From: Variovorax sp. TBS-050B
GTDB taxonomy: Bacteria; Pseudomonadota; Gammaproteobacteria; Burkholderiales; Burkholderiaceae_C
Direction: 5' to 3'
Assembly (NCBI RefSeq): GCF_029893635.1
Contig: NZ_JARXYR010000002.1
Span: 4,811,001 to 4,875,000 of the forward strand
Length of the DNA stretch: 64,000 nt
Of this stretch, positions 1-9,465 are shown piece after piece. Both the position numbers and the translations under genes were made by a program. The number at the start of each line of letters is the position of its first letter. Position 1 is the first letter of the stretch. Under the pieces are notes generated by a model. That model searched no databases and was not told the DNA's origin. It saw only the letters and a list, made by a program, of their open reading frames with translations.

Positions 1-63
1 TCGGGGATTGAGGGATTACCCGCAGTCGTCTGGGCCATGGTCAAGATAATAATCCGCTCTCAG

Positions 64-74
64 TTGTACGACAA
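64..74. promoter_or_regulatory. GntR/FadR-type operator upstream of the uronate operon
   Basis: The sequence TTGTACGACAA, extended to GTTGT-acg-ACAAC at 63-75, fits the FadR-subfamily consensus TNGTNNNACNA. It lies about 50 bases before the first uronate gene, next to an AT-rich TAATAAT stretch at 46-52 that could be a -10 element. Hexuronate and aldarate operons in proteobacteria are commonly controlled by GntR-family repressors of this subfamily. No regulator is in the window; it may lie just left of base 1. The palindrome is observed; the regulator family is inferred. Confidence 0.55.
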
Positions 75-123
75 CAGATAACTTAACACTTCTCACTGCC
101 CCATACGGGCGATGGCTCCAAGA

Positions 124-954
124 ATGTCGACATCCGAATCCGTTTCCAATCCCCGTCTCCACCGGCTGCTGCTGACCGGCGCGGCCGGCGGCCTCGGCAA
201 GGTGCTGCGCGAGCGCCTGCGCCCCTTTGCCGACGTGCTGCGCCTCTCCGACATCGCGGCGCTCGCGCCGGCCGACGGCGCGCACGAGGAAGTCGTGCCC
301 TGCGATCTTTCCGACAAGGCCGCGGTCGATGCGCTGGTCGAGGGCTGCGACGCGATCGTGCACCTCGGCGGCGTTTCGGTCGAGCGCCCGTTCGAGGAGA
401 TCCTCGAAGCCAACATCAAGGGCGTGTTCCACATCTACGAGGCCGCGCGCCGGCACGGCGTGAAGCGCGTGGTGTTCGCGAGCTCGAACCACGTGATCGG
501 CTTCTACAAGCAGAACGAGCACATCGACGCCCATGCCGCGCGCCGCCCCGACGGCTACTACGGCCTGTCGAAGTCCTTCGGCGAGGACGTGGCGCAGTTC
601 TACTTCGACCGCTACGGGATCGAGACCGTCAGCATCCGCATCGGCTCCTCGTTCCCCGAGCCCGCCAACCGCCGGATGATGAGCACCTGGCTCAGCTACC
701 GCGACCTGACCACGCTGATCGAGAAGTCGCTGTTCACGCCGGACGTGAAGCACACGGTGGTCTACGGCATGTCGGCCAACCGCGACGTGTGGTGGGACAA
801 CAGCGCGGCGGCGCACCTGGGCTTCGTGCCGCAGGACAGCTCCGAGGTGTTCCGCGACAAGGTCGAGGCGCAGCCGCCGGTGGCCGCGGACGATCCCAAC
901 GCCATCTACCAGGGCGGTGCGTTCACGGCCCAGGGGCCGTTCGGCGACGAGTGA
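124..954 (+). CDS. udh: NAD-dependent uronate dehydrogenase (SDR/epimerase fold)
   Basis: This predicted cytoplasmic extended short-chain dehydrogenase has 276 residues. The nucleotide-binding glycine motif TGAAGGLG is at residues 18-25 and the catalytic YxxxK (Tyr146, Lys150) sits in YGLSKSFGE. Uronate dehydrogenase oxidises D-galacturonate or D-glucuronate to the aldarolactone, the first step of the oxidative uronate pathway. The following lactonase, TRAP transporter and GarD support this over a generic sugar-nucleotide epimerase. An upstream in-frame ATG at 112 would add four residues; neither start has a clear Shine-Dalgarno sequence. It ends 8 bases before the next gene. Confidence 0.85.
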   Translation: MSTSESVSNPRLHRLLLTGAAGGLGKVLRERLRPFADVLRLSDIAALAPADGAHEEVVPCDLSDKAAVDALVEGCDAIVHLGGVSVERPFEEILEANIKGVFHIYEAARRHGVKRVVFASSNHVIGFYKQNEHIDAHAARRPDGYYGLSKSFGEDVAQFYFDRYGIETVSIRIGSSFPEPANRRMMSTWLSYRDLTTLIEKSLFTPDVKHTVVYGMSANRDVWWDNSAAAHLGFVPQDSSEVFRDKVEAQPPVAADDPNAIYQGGAFTAQGPFGDE

Positions 955-962
955 TCCGGGCG

Positions 963-1862
963 ATGCAAGCCGAACTCGTCCTCGACGCGCGTTGCGCCAC
1001 CGGCGAAAGCCCGGTCTGGCGCGCCGACGAAGAGGCCCTCTACTGGGTCGACATCCCCGCGCGCCACCTGCACCGGCTGCATGCGCCGAGCGGGCGGCAT
1101 GAACGCTGGACCGGCAGCGAGATGCTGGCCTGCATCGCGCCGCGCGCCGGCCATGCCGGCGAATGGATCGCCGGCATGGAAAGCGGCCTCTTCGTGATCG
1201 CGCCGCGCAGCGACGGCACGCTGGCAGAGAGCCCGCTGGCGACGGTCGCGCATGCCGAATCCGGCATGCGCTTCAACGACGGCCGCTGCGACCGGCAGGG
1301 CCGCTTCTGGGCCGGCACCATGCTGATGGACATGGCGGCGGGCCGCGACGTGGGCCGCGTCTACCGCTACCAGGCCGACGTGAACGCCGAGGTCGCGCTG
1401 CGCCCGCAGTTCGATCACCTCATCGTGCCGAACGGCATGGCCTTCAGCCCGGACGGCAAGACCATGTACCTCTCCGACTCGCACCCCGAGGTGCAGGCCA
1501 TCTGGGCCTTCGACTACGACACCGCCACCGGCACGCCGCACGGCCGCCGCCCGTTCGTCGACATGAAGCCGCTGCCGGGCCGTCCCGACGGCGCGGCCGT
1601 CGACGCAGACGGCTGCTACTGGATCTGCGGCAACGACGCCGGGCTGGTGCACCGCTTCACGCCCGAAGGCAGGCTCGACCGCTCGCTCGGGCTGCCGGTG
1701 AAGAAGCCCGCGATGTGCGCCTTCGGCGGCGCGCAGCTCGACACGCTCTACGTCACCTCGATCCGGCCCGGCGGCGACCTGTCGGACCAGCCGCTCGCGG
1801 GTGGCGTCTTCGCGCTGCGCCCCGGCGTCAAGGGCCTGCCGGAACCCGAGTGCCGCTTCTGA
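963..1862 (+). CDS. SMP-30/gluconolactonase family aldonolactonase
   Basis: The 299-residue six-bladed beta-propeller is of the SMP-30/regucalcin/gluconolactonase family. The metal ligands of the family can be placed at Glu15 (ATGESPVW), Asn157 ([11 protein letters not shown]) and Asp209 (GRPDGAAVD); [18 protein letters not shown] is also typical. No signal peptide is seen, so it is cytoplasmic. Coming straight after uronate dehydrogenase, it most likely hydrolyses galactaro- or glucarolactone to the aldarate. The family assignment is firm. The substrate is inferred from position, and L-arabinonolactone or gluconolactone remain possible. Confidence 0.85.
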   Translation: MQAELVLDARCATGESPVWRADEEALYWVDIPARHLHRLHAPSGRHERWTGSEMLACIAPRAGHAGEWIAGMESGLFVIAPRSDGTLAESPLATVAHAESGMRFNDGRCDRQGRFWAGTMLMDMAAGRDVGRVYRYQADVNAEVALRPQFDHLIVPNGMAFSPDGKTMYLSDSHPEVQAIWAFDYDTATGTPHGRRPFVDMKPLPGRPDGAAVDADGCYWICGNDAGLVHRFTPEGRLDRSLGLPVKKPAMCAFGGAQLDTLYVTSIRPGGDLSDQPLAGGVFALRPGVKGLPEPECRF

Positions 1863-1908
1863 TCGCTTCGTTCTTCAACCCATTACCACCACAACCCGAG
1901 GAAGACAA

Positions 1909-2877
1909 ATGAAATACGCCCGCCACCTCGTCGCGCTGGCCGCCGGCCTGTGCGCGCTCGCCGCGAACGCCGTCGAGTTCCGCTCCGCAGACGTGCACAA
2001 CAGCGACGACTACCCCACCGTCGCCGCCGTCAAGCACATGAGCGAACTGCTCGAGAAGCGCAGCAACGGCAAGTACAAGATCAAGGTGTTCAACAAGAGC
2101 GCGCTCGGCAGCGAGAAGGAGACGCTCGACCAGGTGAAGATCGGCGCGCTCGAGATGAACCGCGTCAACATCAGCGCGCTCAACTCGATCTGCCCGAAGA
2201 CGCTGGTGCCGACGATGCCCTTCCTGTTCGACTCGATCGCGCACATGCGCAAGTCGCTCGACGGTCCGGTCGGCGAGGAGATCCTCAAGGGCTGCGAGCA
2301 CGAGGGCCTGATCGGACTGGCCTTCTATGACAGCGGCGCCCGCTCGATCTATGCCAAGAAGCCGGTGAAGACGCTGGCCGACGCGAAGGGCCTGAAGATC
2401 CGCGTGCAGCAGTCGGACCTGTGGGTCGCACTCGTCAGCGCCATGGGCGCCAACGCCACGCCGATGCCGGCCGGCGAGGTGTTCACCGCGCTCAAGACCG
2501 GACTGATCGACGCCGCGGAGAACAACATTCCTTCCTACGACGGCTTCAAGCACTACGAGGCCGTGAAGTTCTATTCGCGCACCGAGCATTCGATGGCGCC
2601 CGAGATGCTCGTGATGTCGAAGGCGGTCTACGACAAGCTGCCGAAGGCGGACCAGGAGCTGTTCCGCGCGACGGCCAAGGAGTCGGTCGCGTTCCAGCGC
2701 AAGAAGTGGGACGAACAGGAAGCCAAGTCGCTCGAAGTGGTGACCAAGGGCGGCGCGCAGATCGTCGCGGACGTGGACAAGGCCTCGTTCCGCGCCGCCA
2801 TGACGCCGGTCTATGCCAAGTTCATCTCGACGCCCGACCTGCAGCGCCTCGTGAAGACCGTGCAGGACAACAAATAA
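1909..2877 (+). CDS. dctP: TRAP transporter solute-binding protein, DctP family
   Basis: This 322-residue periplasmic binding protein has a signal peptide ([21 protein letters not shown], cleavage near residue 22). The DctP fold signatures are clear: the Arg-containing KIRVQQSD segment that contacts the ligand carboxylate, and [18 protein letters not shown] in the hinge. Several characterised TRAP binding proteins from uronate operons bind D-glucuronate or D-galacturonate, and the flanking udh, lactonase and garD genes suggest the same here. The start follows GAGG at 1898-1902. A strong hairpin lies between its stop and dctQ. Confidence 0.92.
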   Translation: MKYARHLVALAAGLCALAANAVEFRSADVHNSDDYPTVAAVKHMSELLEKRSNGKYKIKVFNKSALGSEKETLDQVKIGALEMNRVNISALNSICPKTLVPTMPFLFDSIAHMRKSLDGPVGEEILKGCEHEGLIGLAFYDSGARSIYAKKPVKTLADAKGLKIRVQQSDLWVALVSAMGANATPMPAGEVFTALKTGLIDAAENNIPSYDGFKHYEAVKFYSRTEHSMAPEMLVMSKAVYDKLPKADQELFRATAKESVAFQRKKWDEQEAKSLEVVTKGGAQIVADVDKASFRAAMTPVYAKFISTPDLQRLVKTVQDNK

Positions 2878-2889
2878 GAAGCGCGCTCC

Positions 2890-2917
2890 GGCCCTTCCCT
2901 CTCGCGGGGGAAGGGCC
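2890..2917 (+). terminator. Intercistronic hairpin between dctP and dctQ
   Basis: A perfect 10-bp stem is formed by GGCCCTTCCC (2890-2899) and GGGAAGGGCC (2908-2917), with an 8-nt loop. Two T residues and then ATGATTTT follow, so it is at most a weak terminator. Its place directly after the binding-protein gene fits a partial terminator or 3'-end stabiliser that raises DctP over the membrane subunits. Confidence 0.6.
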
Positions 2918-2941
2918 TTCATGATTTTCCAGGGACATCCC

Positions 2942-3529
2942 ATGACACTGACCGTTCCCGCGGCAGACACCATCGCGACCGGCGCGCCGATCGAGCTCGA
3001 GCAGCTGGTCGACCCGCACGGCCGGCCGCCGTCCAATCACGCCTATTCGCGCTTCTGCGCCCTTCTTTCGAAGGCGAGCCTGATGCTCGCGGTCGCGATG
3101 CTGATCACCATCATCGTCTGCGTGCAATACCAGGTGGTCGGCCGCTACGTGTTCAACGACACGCCGACCTGGGCCGAAGGGCTCGCGCTGCAGCTGGTGC
3201 TGTACGTCACCGCGCTCGGCGTGGCCGTGGGCGTGCGCGACGCGGGCCACATCGGCCTCGATTCGCTGCTCGTGCTGCTGCCCGACGCGCTGCGGCTGAA
3301 GGCCGAGGTGCTGATCCACGCGCTGACCGCGCTCTTCGGCGGCATCATGGCCTGGAGCGGCTGGACCTGGACCACGCTCAAGTGGACGGACATCAAGCCG
3401 ATGATGGGCGTGCCCGTCGGCCTGGACTACCTGGCGCTCGTGGTCGCGGGCCTGCTGATCGTGCTTTTCTCGATTGAACATGTCGTCGCCCTGCTGCGCG
3501 GCGAAGAAGTGGTGCCCGCGTGGAACTGA
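2942..3529 (+). CDS. dctQ: TRAP transporter small permease, DctQ family
   Basis: The 195-residue inner-membrane protein has four predicted transmembrane segments (LMLAVAMLITIIVCV, LALQLVLYVTALGVAVGV, ALTALFGGIMAWSG and YLALVVAGLLIVLF). A polar N-terminal extension of about 40 residues precedes the first segment. The motif YVFNDTPTWAEGLA matches the DctQ hallmark around the conserved Trp-Glu. It forms the membrane complex with DctM. An in-frame ATG at 2921 overlaps the hairpin's 3' side and is less likely. Its last 10 bases overlap dctM. Confidence 0.88.
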   Translation: MTLTVPAADTIATGAPIELEQLVDPHGRPPSNHAYSRFCALLSKASLMLAVAMLITIIVCVQYQVVGRYVFNDTPTWAEGLALQLVLYVTALGVAVGVRDAGHIGLDSLLVLLPDALRLKAEVLIHALTALFGGIMAWSGWTWTTLKWTDIKPMMGVPVGLDYLALVVAGLLIVLFSIEHVVALLRGEEVVPAWN

Positions 3530-4818
3530 CTGTCCTCTCCCTCGTTTTCCTGGTGCTGCTGGTGCTGGGCGTGCCGGTCGCGTTCTCGATCGGCCTGGCC
3601 TCCATCGCCACCGTGCTCTATGCGGGCCTGCCCGTGGCCGTCGTGTTCCAGAAGATGGTCGGCGGCATGCAGATCTTCTCCTTCCTGGCGATCCCCTTCT
3701 TCGTGTTCGCGGGCGAGCTCATGCTCTACGGCGGCATCGCCCAACGCATCGTGCGTTTCGCGAACAGCCTGGTAGGCCACGTGCGCGGCGGCCTCGGCAT
3801 GAGCAACGTGGTGGGCTGCACGCTGTTCGGCGGCGTGGCGGGGTCGCCGGTGGCCGACGTCTCGGCCATGGGCTCGGTGATGATCCCGCTGATGAAGAAG
3901 GAAGGCTACGACGCCGACTATGCCGTCAACGTGACGACGCACGCGGCGCTGGTGGGTGCACTGATGCCGACCTCGCACAACCTGATCATCTTCACGCTCG
4001 CGACCACCGGCATCGCCTCGGTCAGCGTGCTGAGCCTGATCCTCGCGGGACTGATCCCGGCGCTGCTGCTCACGATCTGCAACCTCGGCGCGGCCTACTA
4101 CGTGGCGATCCGCCGCGGCTATCCGATCCGCGGCGCCTTCCCGGGCTGGCGCGAGGTGCTCGCAGCCTTCATCGGCGCGCTGCCGGGACTGATGATCGTG
4201 GTGATCATCCTGGTGGGCATCCTCTCGGGCGTGTTCACCGCCACCGAGTCGGCCGCGACGGCGGTGCTCTGGGCCCTGGCGGTGACGGTGCTCGTCTATC
4301 GTTCGCTGAGCCGCAAGGACTTCTTCAAGGCGTGCGCGAAGGCCTGCAAGACCACCGGCGTGGTGCTGCTGCTGATCGGCATTTCCTCGGCCTTCGGCTA
4401 CTTCATGGCACTGTACGAAGTGCCGCAGAAGACCGGCGACCTCATGACCAGCGTTTCGAGCAGCCCGTGGGTGATCTTCCTGATGATCAACGTGCTGCTG
4501 TTCGTGCTCGGCACCTTCCTGGACATGGCCGCCACGATCCTGATCTGCACGCCGATCTTCCTGCCGATCGCGATGCAGTTCGGCATGAGCCCCGTGCAGT
4601 TCGGCATCGTCATGCTGATCAATTGCGCCCTCGGCCTCAATACGCCGCCGGTGGGCACCACGCAGTTCATCGGCTGCGCGATCGGAGGGGTATCGGTCGG
4701 GCAGGTGATGCGGTCGATATGGCCTTTCTACGGCGCCCTGCTGATCTGCCTGATGCTCGTGACCTACGTGCCGGCGTTCTCGATGTGGCTGCCGGACCTC
4801 GTCAACTCGGTGAAGTAG
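3520..4818 (+). CDS. dctM: TRAP transporter large permease, DctM family
   Basis: This 432-residue membrane protein has about 12 hydrophobic segments and the usual DctM length. It begins with GTG at 3520, inside the end of dctQ, implying translational coupling. Hallmarks include [10 protein letters not shown] near the N-terminus, [21 protein letters not shown] in the middle and [11 protein letters not shown] near the C-terminus. It catalyses sodium- or proton-driven uptake of the ligand delivered by DctP. In this operon the ligand is inferred to be a hexuronate or aldarate. Confidence 0.93.
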   Translation: MELTVLSLVFLVLLVLGVPVAFSIGLASIATVLYAGLPVAVVFQKMVGGMQIFSFLAIPFFVFAGELMLYGGIAQRIVRFANSLVGHVRGGLGMSNVVGCTLFGGVAGSPVADVSAMGSVMIPLMKKEGYDADYAVNVTTHAALVGALMPTSHNLIIFTLATTGIASVSVLSLILAGLIPALLLTICNLGAAYYVAIRRGYPIRGAFPGWREVLAAFIGALPGLMIVVIILVGILSGVFTATESAATAVLWALAVTVLVYRSLSRKDFFKACAKACKTTGVVLLLIGISSAFGYFMALYEVPQKTGDLMTSVSSSPWVIFLMINVLLFVLGTFLDMAATILICTPIFLPIAMQFGMSPVQFGIVMLINCALGLNTPPVGTTQFIGCAIGGVSVGQVMRSIWPFYGALLICLMLVTYVPAFSMWLPDLVNSVK

Positions 4819-4828
4819 CAGCGCGGCG

Positions 4829-6415
4829 ATGACCCAGGCACCCTCCACCCCTGCGGCGCGCCCGCCGCACCGCATCCGCATCCACCCGGCCGACAACGTG
4901 GCCATCGTCGCCAACGACGGCGGCCTGCCCGCCGGCACGGTGTTCGACGACGGCCTGCAGCTCGTCGACAAGGTGCCGCAGGGCCACAAGGTGGCGCTGG
5001 TCGACCTCGCCGAAGGCGACGCGATCGTGCGCTACAACGTGGTGATCGGCCATGCGTCGAAGGCGCTGCCGCGCGGCAGCTGGGTGCACGAGCGCGTGAT
5101 GACCATGCCGACCGCGCCCGGGCTCGACGGCCTGCCGGTCGCCACCGTCAAGCCGCCCGCCCTGCCGCCGCTCGAGGGCCACACCTTCGAGGGCTACCGC
5201 AATGCCGACGGCTCGGTGGGCACGCGCAACATCCTCGCCATCACGCAGACGGTGCAGTGCGTCGCGGGCGTCACCGAATTCGCGGTCCAGCGCATCAAGG
5301 CCGAGCTGCTGCCGAAGTATCCGAACGTGGACGACGTGGTCGCGCTCGAGCACGGCTACGGCTGCGGCGTGGCGATCGACGCGCCCGATGCGGTGATCCC
5401 GATCCGCACGCTGCGCAACATCAGCCTCAATCCCAACTTCGGCGGCGAGGTGATGGTGGTGAGCCTGGGCTGCGAGAAGCTGCAGCCCGAGCGTCTGCTG
5501 CCGCCCGGCGCCATTCCGATCACCGACCGGCGCGTCGATTCCGGCAGCGCCGAACTCGACGTGGTGTGCCTGCAGGACGAGGCGCACGTCGGCTTCATGT
5601 CGATGATCGATTCGGTCATGCGCCAGGCCGAGGTGCACCTCGCGCGCCTGAACGCGCGCCGCCGCGAGACCGTGCCCGCGAGCGAGCTCGTGGTCGGCGT
5701 GCAGTGCGGCGGCAGCGACGCCTTCTCGGGCGTGACCGCCAATCCCGCGGTGGGCTTCTGCACCGACCTGCTGGTGCGCGCCGGCGCGACCGTGATGTTC
5801 TCCGAGGTGACCGAAGTGCGCGACGGCATCGACCAGCTCACCTCGCGCGCCGCCTCGCCCGAGGTGGCCGAGGCCATGGTGCGCGAGATGGCCTGGTACG
5901 ACGCCTACCTCGAGAAGGGCCGCGTCGACCGCAGCGCCAACACCACGCCCGGCAACAAGAAGGGCGGCCTGTCGAACATCGTCGAGAAGGCGATGGGCTC
6001 GATCGTGAAGAGCGGCAGCGCGCCGATCGCGGGCGTGGTCCCGCCGGGCGAGAAGGCCCGGCAGAAGGGGCTGCTCTACGCCGCCACGCCCGCGAGCGAC
6101 TTCATCTGCGGCACGCTGCAGCTCGCCGCCGGCATCAACCTGCACGTGTTCACCACCGGCCGCGGCACGCCGTACGGCCTGGCCGAGGTGCCGGTGATCA
6201 AGGTCGCCACGCGCAGCGACCTCGCGCGCCGCTGGCACGACCTGATGGACGTGAACGCCGGCCGCATCGCCGACGGCGCGGCCTCGATCGAGGACGTGGG
6301 CTGGGAGCTGTTCCGCCTGATGCTCGACGTGGCCAGCGGCCGCAAGAAGACCTGGGCCGAACAGTGGAAGCTGCACAACGCGCTCGTCCTGTTCAACCCC
6401 GCACCCGTGACCTGA
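4829..6415 (+). CDS. garD: Galactarate dehydratase
   Basis: The 528-residue enzyme belongs to the UxaA/GarD altronate-galactarate dehydratase family and converts galactarate to 5-keto-4-deoxy-D-glucarate. It has the N-terminal SAF-like region (VHDTDN-type [12 protein letters not shown]), [53 protein letters not shown] and [17 protein letters not shown]. The C-terminal LFNPAPVT also ends E. coli GarD. The length is closer to GarD (about 523) than to altronate dehydratase UxaA (about 495). It supplies the third step after udh and the lactonase. The downstream ketodeoxyglucarate dehydratase or aldolase is not in the window. Confidence 0.88.
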   Translation: MTQAPSTPAARPPHRIRIHPADNVAIVANDGGLPAGTVFDDGLQLVDKVPQGHKVALVDLAEGDAIVRYNVVIGHASKALPRGSWVHERVMTMPTAPGLDGLPVATVKPPALPPLEGHTFEGYRNADGSVGTRNILAITQTVQCVAGVTEFAVQRIKAELLPKYPNVDDVVALEHGYGCGVAIDAPDAVIPIRTLRNISLNPNFGGEVMVVSLGCEKLQPERLLPPGAIPITDRRVDSGSAELDVVCLQDEAHVGFMSMIDSVMRQAEVHLARLNARRRETVPASELVVGVQCGGSDAFSGVTANPAVGFCTDLLVRAGATVMFSEVTEVRDGIDQLTSRAASPEVAEAMVREMAWYDAYLEKGRVDRSANTTPGNKKGGLSNIVEKAMGSIVKSGSAPIAGVVPPGEKARQKGLLYAATPASDFICGTLQLAAGINLHVFTTGRGTPYGLAEVPVIKVATRSDLARRWHDLMDVNAGRIADGAASIEDVGWELFRLMLDVASGRKKTWAEQWKLHNALVLFNPAPVT

Positions 6416-6426
6416 AAGGAACCATC

Positions 6427-7188
6427 ATGGAAGACCTCCGAGGAAAGACAGCCCTCGTCACCGGCGCCAGCACCGGCATCGGCGCCGCCGTGGCCATCGC
6501 CTTCGCGGCGCGCGGCATGCGCGTGGCGGTGCACTACAACAGTTCGGCCGATGCCGCGAAGCAGGTGGTCGAGACCATCGCCGCGGCGGGCGGCGAAGCC
6601 TTCGCGCTGCAGGCCGACGTGCGCGACACGGCCGCGATCCGCGAATGCACGAAGCAGGCGGCCGCGCGCCTCGGGCGCATCGACGTGCTGGTGAACAACG
6701 CCGGCAGCCTCGTGAAGCGCGTGCCGATCGCCGAGTTCGACGACGCGCTGTTCGACGAGGTGATGCACATCAACGCACGTTCGGTGCTTGCGTTCTCGCG
6801 CGAGGTGGTGCCGCTGATGCGAGCGCACGGCGGCGGCAACATCATCAACGTGACCTCGGTCGCGGCGCGCACCGGCGGCGGCCCGGGCGCCTACCTGTAC
6901 GCGGGCGCCAAGGGCTTCGTGAGCACCGCCACGCACGGGCTCGCGAAGGAACTCGTGGGCGACCGCATCCGCGTCAACGCGGTGGCGCCCGGCGTGATCC
7001 AGACGCCGTTCCAGGACCGCTTCTCGACGCCCGCGATGCTCGAATCCTTCCGCGCCGGCATTCCGATGGGCCGGCTCGGCACGCCGGACGAATGCGTGGG
7101 CGCCTTCCTCTATCTCGCTTCGGAGCAGCTTTCGGGCTACGTGACGGGGCAGGTGATCGAGGTCAACGGCGGGCAGTACATGCCCTGA
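6427..7188 (+). CDS. Short-chain dehydrogenase/reductase
   Basis: This classical SDR of 253 residues has the cofactor motif TGASTGIG at 12-19, NNAG near residue 90, and a catalytic triad of Ser144, Tyr158 and Lys162. The C-terminal SGYVTGQVIEVNGGQYMP is typical. A good AAAGGA sequence lies before the ATG. It follows garD by 11 bases and is surely in the operon. The substrate is not evident: a keto-uronate, keto-aldarate or a related polyol would fit. The family is certain and the substrate unknown. Confidence 0.85.
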   Translation: MEDLRGKTALVTGASTGIGAAVAIAFAARGMRVAVHYNSSADAAKQVVETIAAAGGEAFALQADVRDTAAIRECTKQAAARLGRIDVLVNNAGSLVKRVPIAEFDDALFDEVMHINARSVLAFSREVVPLMRAHGGGNIINVTSVAARTGGGPGAYLYAGAKGFVSTATHGLAKELVGDRIRVNAVAPGVIQTPFQDRFSTPAMLESFRAGIPMGRLGTPDECVGAFLYLASEQLSGYVTGQVIEVNGGQYMP

Positions 7189-7248
7189 GCACCGGCCTTC
7201 TTCCGGACCCGCGGCGACCCACAAACACAAGACGGAGACAGACGCCCG

Positions 7249-8325
7249 ATGACCCACAAGAGCCGATCCCTTCTCGGCGCCCTCGCGCTCGCGCTGCTCG
7301 CGGGCCCTGCGGGCGCAGCCACCTGGGTCTACGTGTCGAACGCCGACAGCCGGGAGATCTCGGTGCTCGAGCTCGACCGCGCGCAGGGCACGCTCCGGCC
7401 CGTGCAGACGGTCGACGTCGGCGGCACCGTGATGCCGATGGCGGTGAGCCCCGACAAGCGCGTGCTGCATGCCGCGCTGCGCTCGCAGCCGTACCGCGTG
7501 GTCTCGCTCGCGATCGATCCGGCGAGCGGCAGGCTGCGCAAGCTCGGCGAGGCGCCGCTGGCCGACAGCATGGCCAACATCGACCTCGATGCGAGCGGCA
7601 AGTGGCTGTTCGCGGCCTCCTACCAGGGCGGCAAGATCTCGGTCAACGCGATCGGCAAGGACGGCGCCGCGGGCGCGATCCAGCAGCTGGTGCAGACGGG
7701 GCCGAACGCGCATGCGATCCATGCCGACGCGAGCAACCGCTTCGTGCTCGCCACCAGCCTCGGCGGTGACAACGTCTCGAGCTGGCGCTTCGATGCCGAC
7801 AAGGGGCTGCTCTCGCCGAACGACCCGCCGCTCACCCAGGGCGCCGCCAAGTCGGGGCCGCGCCATTTCGTCTGGGACAAGGCGCAGCGCCACGTCTATC
7901 TGCTCGACGAGCTCGACGCCGCGCTCCACGTCTACGACTGGGACGCCGCCAGGGGCACGCTGTCGCTCCAGCAGAGCACCACCGTGCTGCCGCCGGGCTT
8001 CGACGGCAAGCCGTGGGCCGCGGACCTGCACCTCACGCCCGACGGCCGCTTCCTCTATGCCTCCGAACGCACCTCGAGCACGCTCGCTTCGTTCCGCGTC
8101 GACGGCGCGAACGGCCGCCTGCAGCCGATCGGCCACACGCCGACTGAGAAGGTGCCGCGCGGCTTCGCGATCGATCCGGCCGGGCGCTACCTGATCGCTG
8201 CCGGCCAGGAATCGCACGGCCTCGCGCTCTACCCCATCGACGGCGCCACCGGCGCGCTCGGCACGCCGGCACGCACCACCGTCGGCAAGAACCCGAACTG
8301 GATCGAAATCGTCGACCTGCCCTGA
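7249..8325 (+). CDS. Secreted lactonase-family beta-propeller protein (YbhE-like)
   Basis: The 358-residue seven-bladed propeller is of the lactonase family that includes E. coli 6-phosphogluconolactonase YbhE/Pgl. Unlike cytoplasmic Pgl it starts with a signal peptide (MTHKSRSLLGALALALLAGPAGA), so it should act in the periplasm on an unphosphorylated lactone. Repeated blade motifs include VSPDKRVLHAALR, FVLATSLGGDNVSSW, LTPDGRFLYASERTSSTLASF and AIDPAGRYLIAAGQES. Position after the uronate genes suggests it opens sugar-acid lactones before uptake. The activity is inferred. Confidence 0.8.
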   Translation: MTHKSRSLLGALALALLAGPAGAATWVYVSNADSREISVLELDRAQGTLRPVQTVDVGGTVMPMAVSPDKRVLHAALRSQPYRVVSLAIDPASGRLRKLGEAPLADSMANIDLDASGKWLFAASYQGGKISVNAIGKDGAAGAIQQLVQTGPNAHAIHADASNRFVLATSLGGDNVSSWRFDADKGLLSPNDPPLTQGAAKSGPRHFVWDKAQRHVYLLDELDAALHVYDWDAARGTLSLQQSTTVLPPGFDGKPWAADLHLTPDGRFLYASERTSSTLASFRVDGANGRLQPIGHTPTEKVPRGFAIDPAGRYLIAAGQESHGLALYPIDGATGALGTPARTTVGKNPNWIEIVDLP

Positions 8326-8373
8326 CGGCGCAGGCCCTCATCACGTCAAAGCAACGCCCAAGGAGATCGCTCA

Positions 8374-9366
8374 ATGCAACGCCGCACACTCATCCGCACC
8401 GCCCTCGCCTCGTCCGTCGCGGCCCTCACGGGGCTGCCCGCGCTGGCCCAGGGGAACTGGCCCACGGGCAAGGCCATCACCTACCTCGTGCCCTTTCCCG
8501 CCGGCGGCACCACCGACGTGCTCGCGCGCCTGATCGGCCAGAAGCTCGGGCCGGCCCTGGGCACCAACGTCATCATCGACAACAAGGGCGGCGCCGGCGG
8601 CAGCGTGGGCTCGGAGATCGGCGCGCGCGCGGCGCCCGACGGCTACACGGTGGTCGGCGGCACGATCAGCTCGCATGCGATCAACGTGAGCCTCTATCCC
8701 AAGCTCGGCTACGACCCGCAGAAGTCCTTCGCGCCCGTGACGCTGATCGGCACCAACCCGGTGGTGCTGGTGGTGAACCAGGCGAGCCCGTACAAGACGC
8801 TCAAGGACGTGCTGGAGGCGAGCAAGTCGAAGGCGGGCGGCCTGTCGTCGGCATCGGCCGGCACCGGCACCTCGCAACACCTCGCGCTCGAACTGCTCGC
8901 CTTCAAGTCGGGCGTGAAGTTCACGCACATTCCCTACAAGGGCAGCGGCCCCGCGATCCAGGACGTGATCGGCGGCCAGGTCGACATGATGTTCGACACC
9001 ACGGTGGTGGCGGGTCCGCACATCCAGAGCGGCAAGCTGCGCGCGATCGCCGTGAGCTCGGCCAAGCGCCTGGCCTCGATGCCCGACGTGCCGACGGTGG
9101 CCGAATCGGGCATCGCGGGCCTGCAGGACTTCGAGGTGCTGTCGTGGCAGGCGGTCTTCGTGCCCGCGGGCACGCCGGCGCCGATCGTCGACCGGCTGCA
9201 CGGCGAGATCCGCAAGATCCTCGCCACGCCCGAGATGCAGGACAAGCTCAAGGGCTTCGGCATGGAACCGGCGGACCTGAGCACCGCGAAGATCGCGGCC
9301 TTCCAGAAGGCCGAGGTCGAGAAGTGGGCGCAGGTGATCAAGGCGGCGGGCATCAAGGCCGACTGA
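8374..9366 (+). CDS. Bug/TctC family periplasmic binding protein
   Basis: The 330-residue extracytoplasmic receptor is of the Bug (tripartite tricarboxylate transporter TctC) family. It has an N-terminal signal ending in LPALAQ, then YLVPFPAGGTTDVLARLI, INDKGGAGG-type DNKGGAGGSVGSE, PDGYTVVGG and IPYKGSGPAIQDVIGGQVD. Bug proteins bind carboxylated metabolites. This one ends the uronate operon and may add aldarate capture, or serve signalling, because no TctA/TctB genes are present. The strong AAGGAG lies 10 bases before the ATG. Confidence 0.9.
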   Translation: MQRRTLIRTALASSVAALTGLPALAQGNWPTGKAITYLVPFPAGGTTDVLARLIGQKLGPALGTNVIIDNKGGAGGSVGSEIGARAAPDGYTVVGGTISSHAINVSLYPKLGYDPQKSFAPVTLIGTNPVVLVVNQASPYKTLKDVLEASKSKAGGLSSASAGTGTSQHLALELLAFKSGVKFTHIPYKGSGPAIQDVIGGQVDMMFDTTVVAGPHIQSGKLRAIAVSSAKRLASMPDVPTVAESGIAGLQDFEVLSWQAVFVPAGTPAPIVDRLHGEIRKILATPEMQDKLKGFGMEPADLSTAKIAAFQKAEVEKWAQVIKAAGIKAD

Positions 9367-9424
9367 TCCTCCGAGGGCGGTCCGCGAAGCAGGGAAGCTC
9401 CTACGCGCGGGCCGCGGCGCGCTT

Positions 9425-9432
9425 TATAGAAT
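9425..9432 (+). promoter_or_regulatory. Possible -10 element for psd
   Basis: TATAGAAT lies about 34 bases upstream of the psd start. This resembles the lone, AT-rich -10 elements seen before other genes here (CTATAGT before 10487, CTAAAAT before thyA, CAAAATA before xth). No good -35 box is visible, so confidence is low. Confidence 0.35.
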
Positions 9433-9465
9433 GCCCGTCCGATCCGAATTGCAGGCATTCCACAC

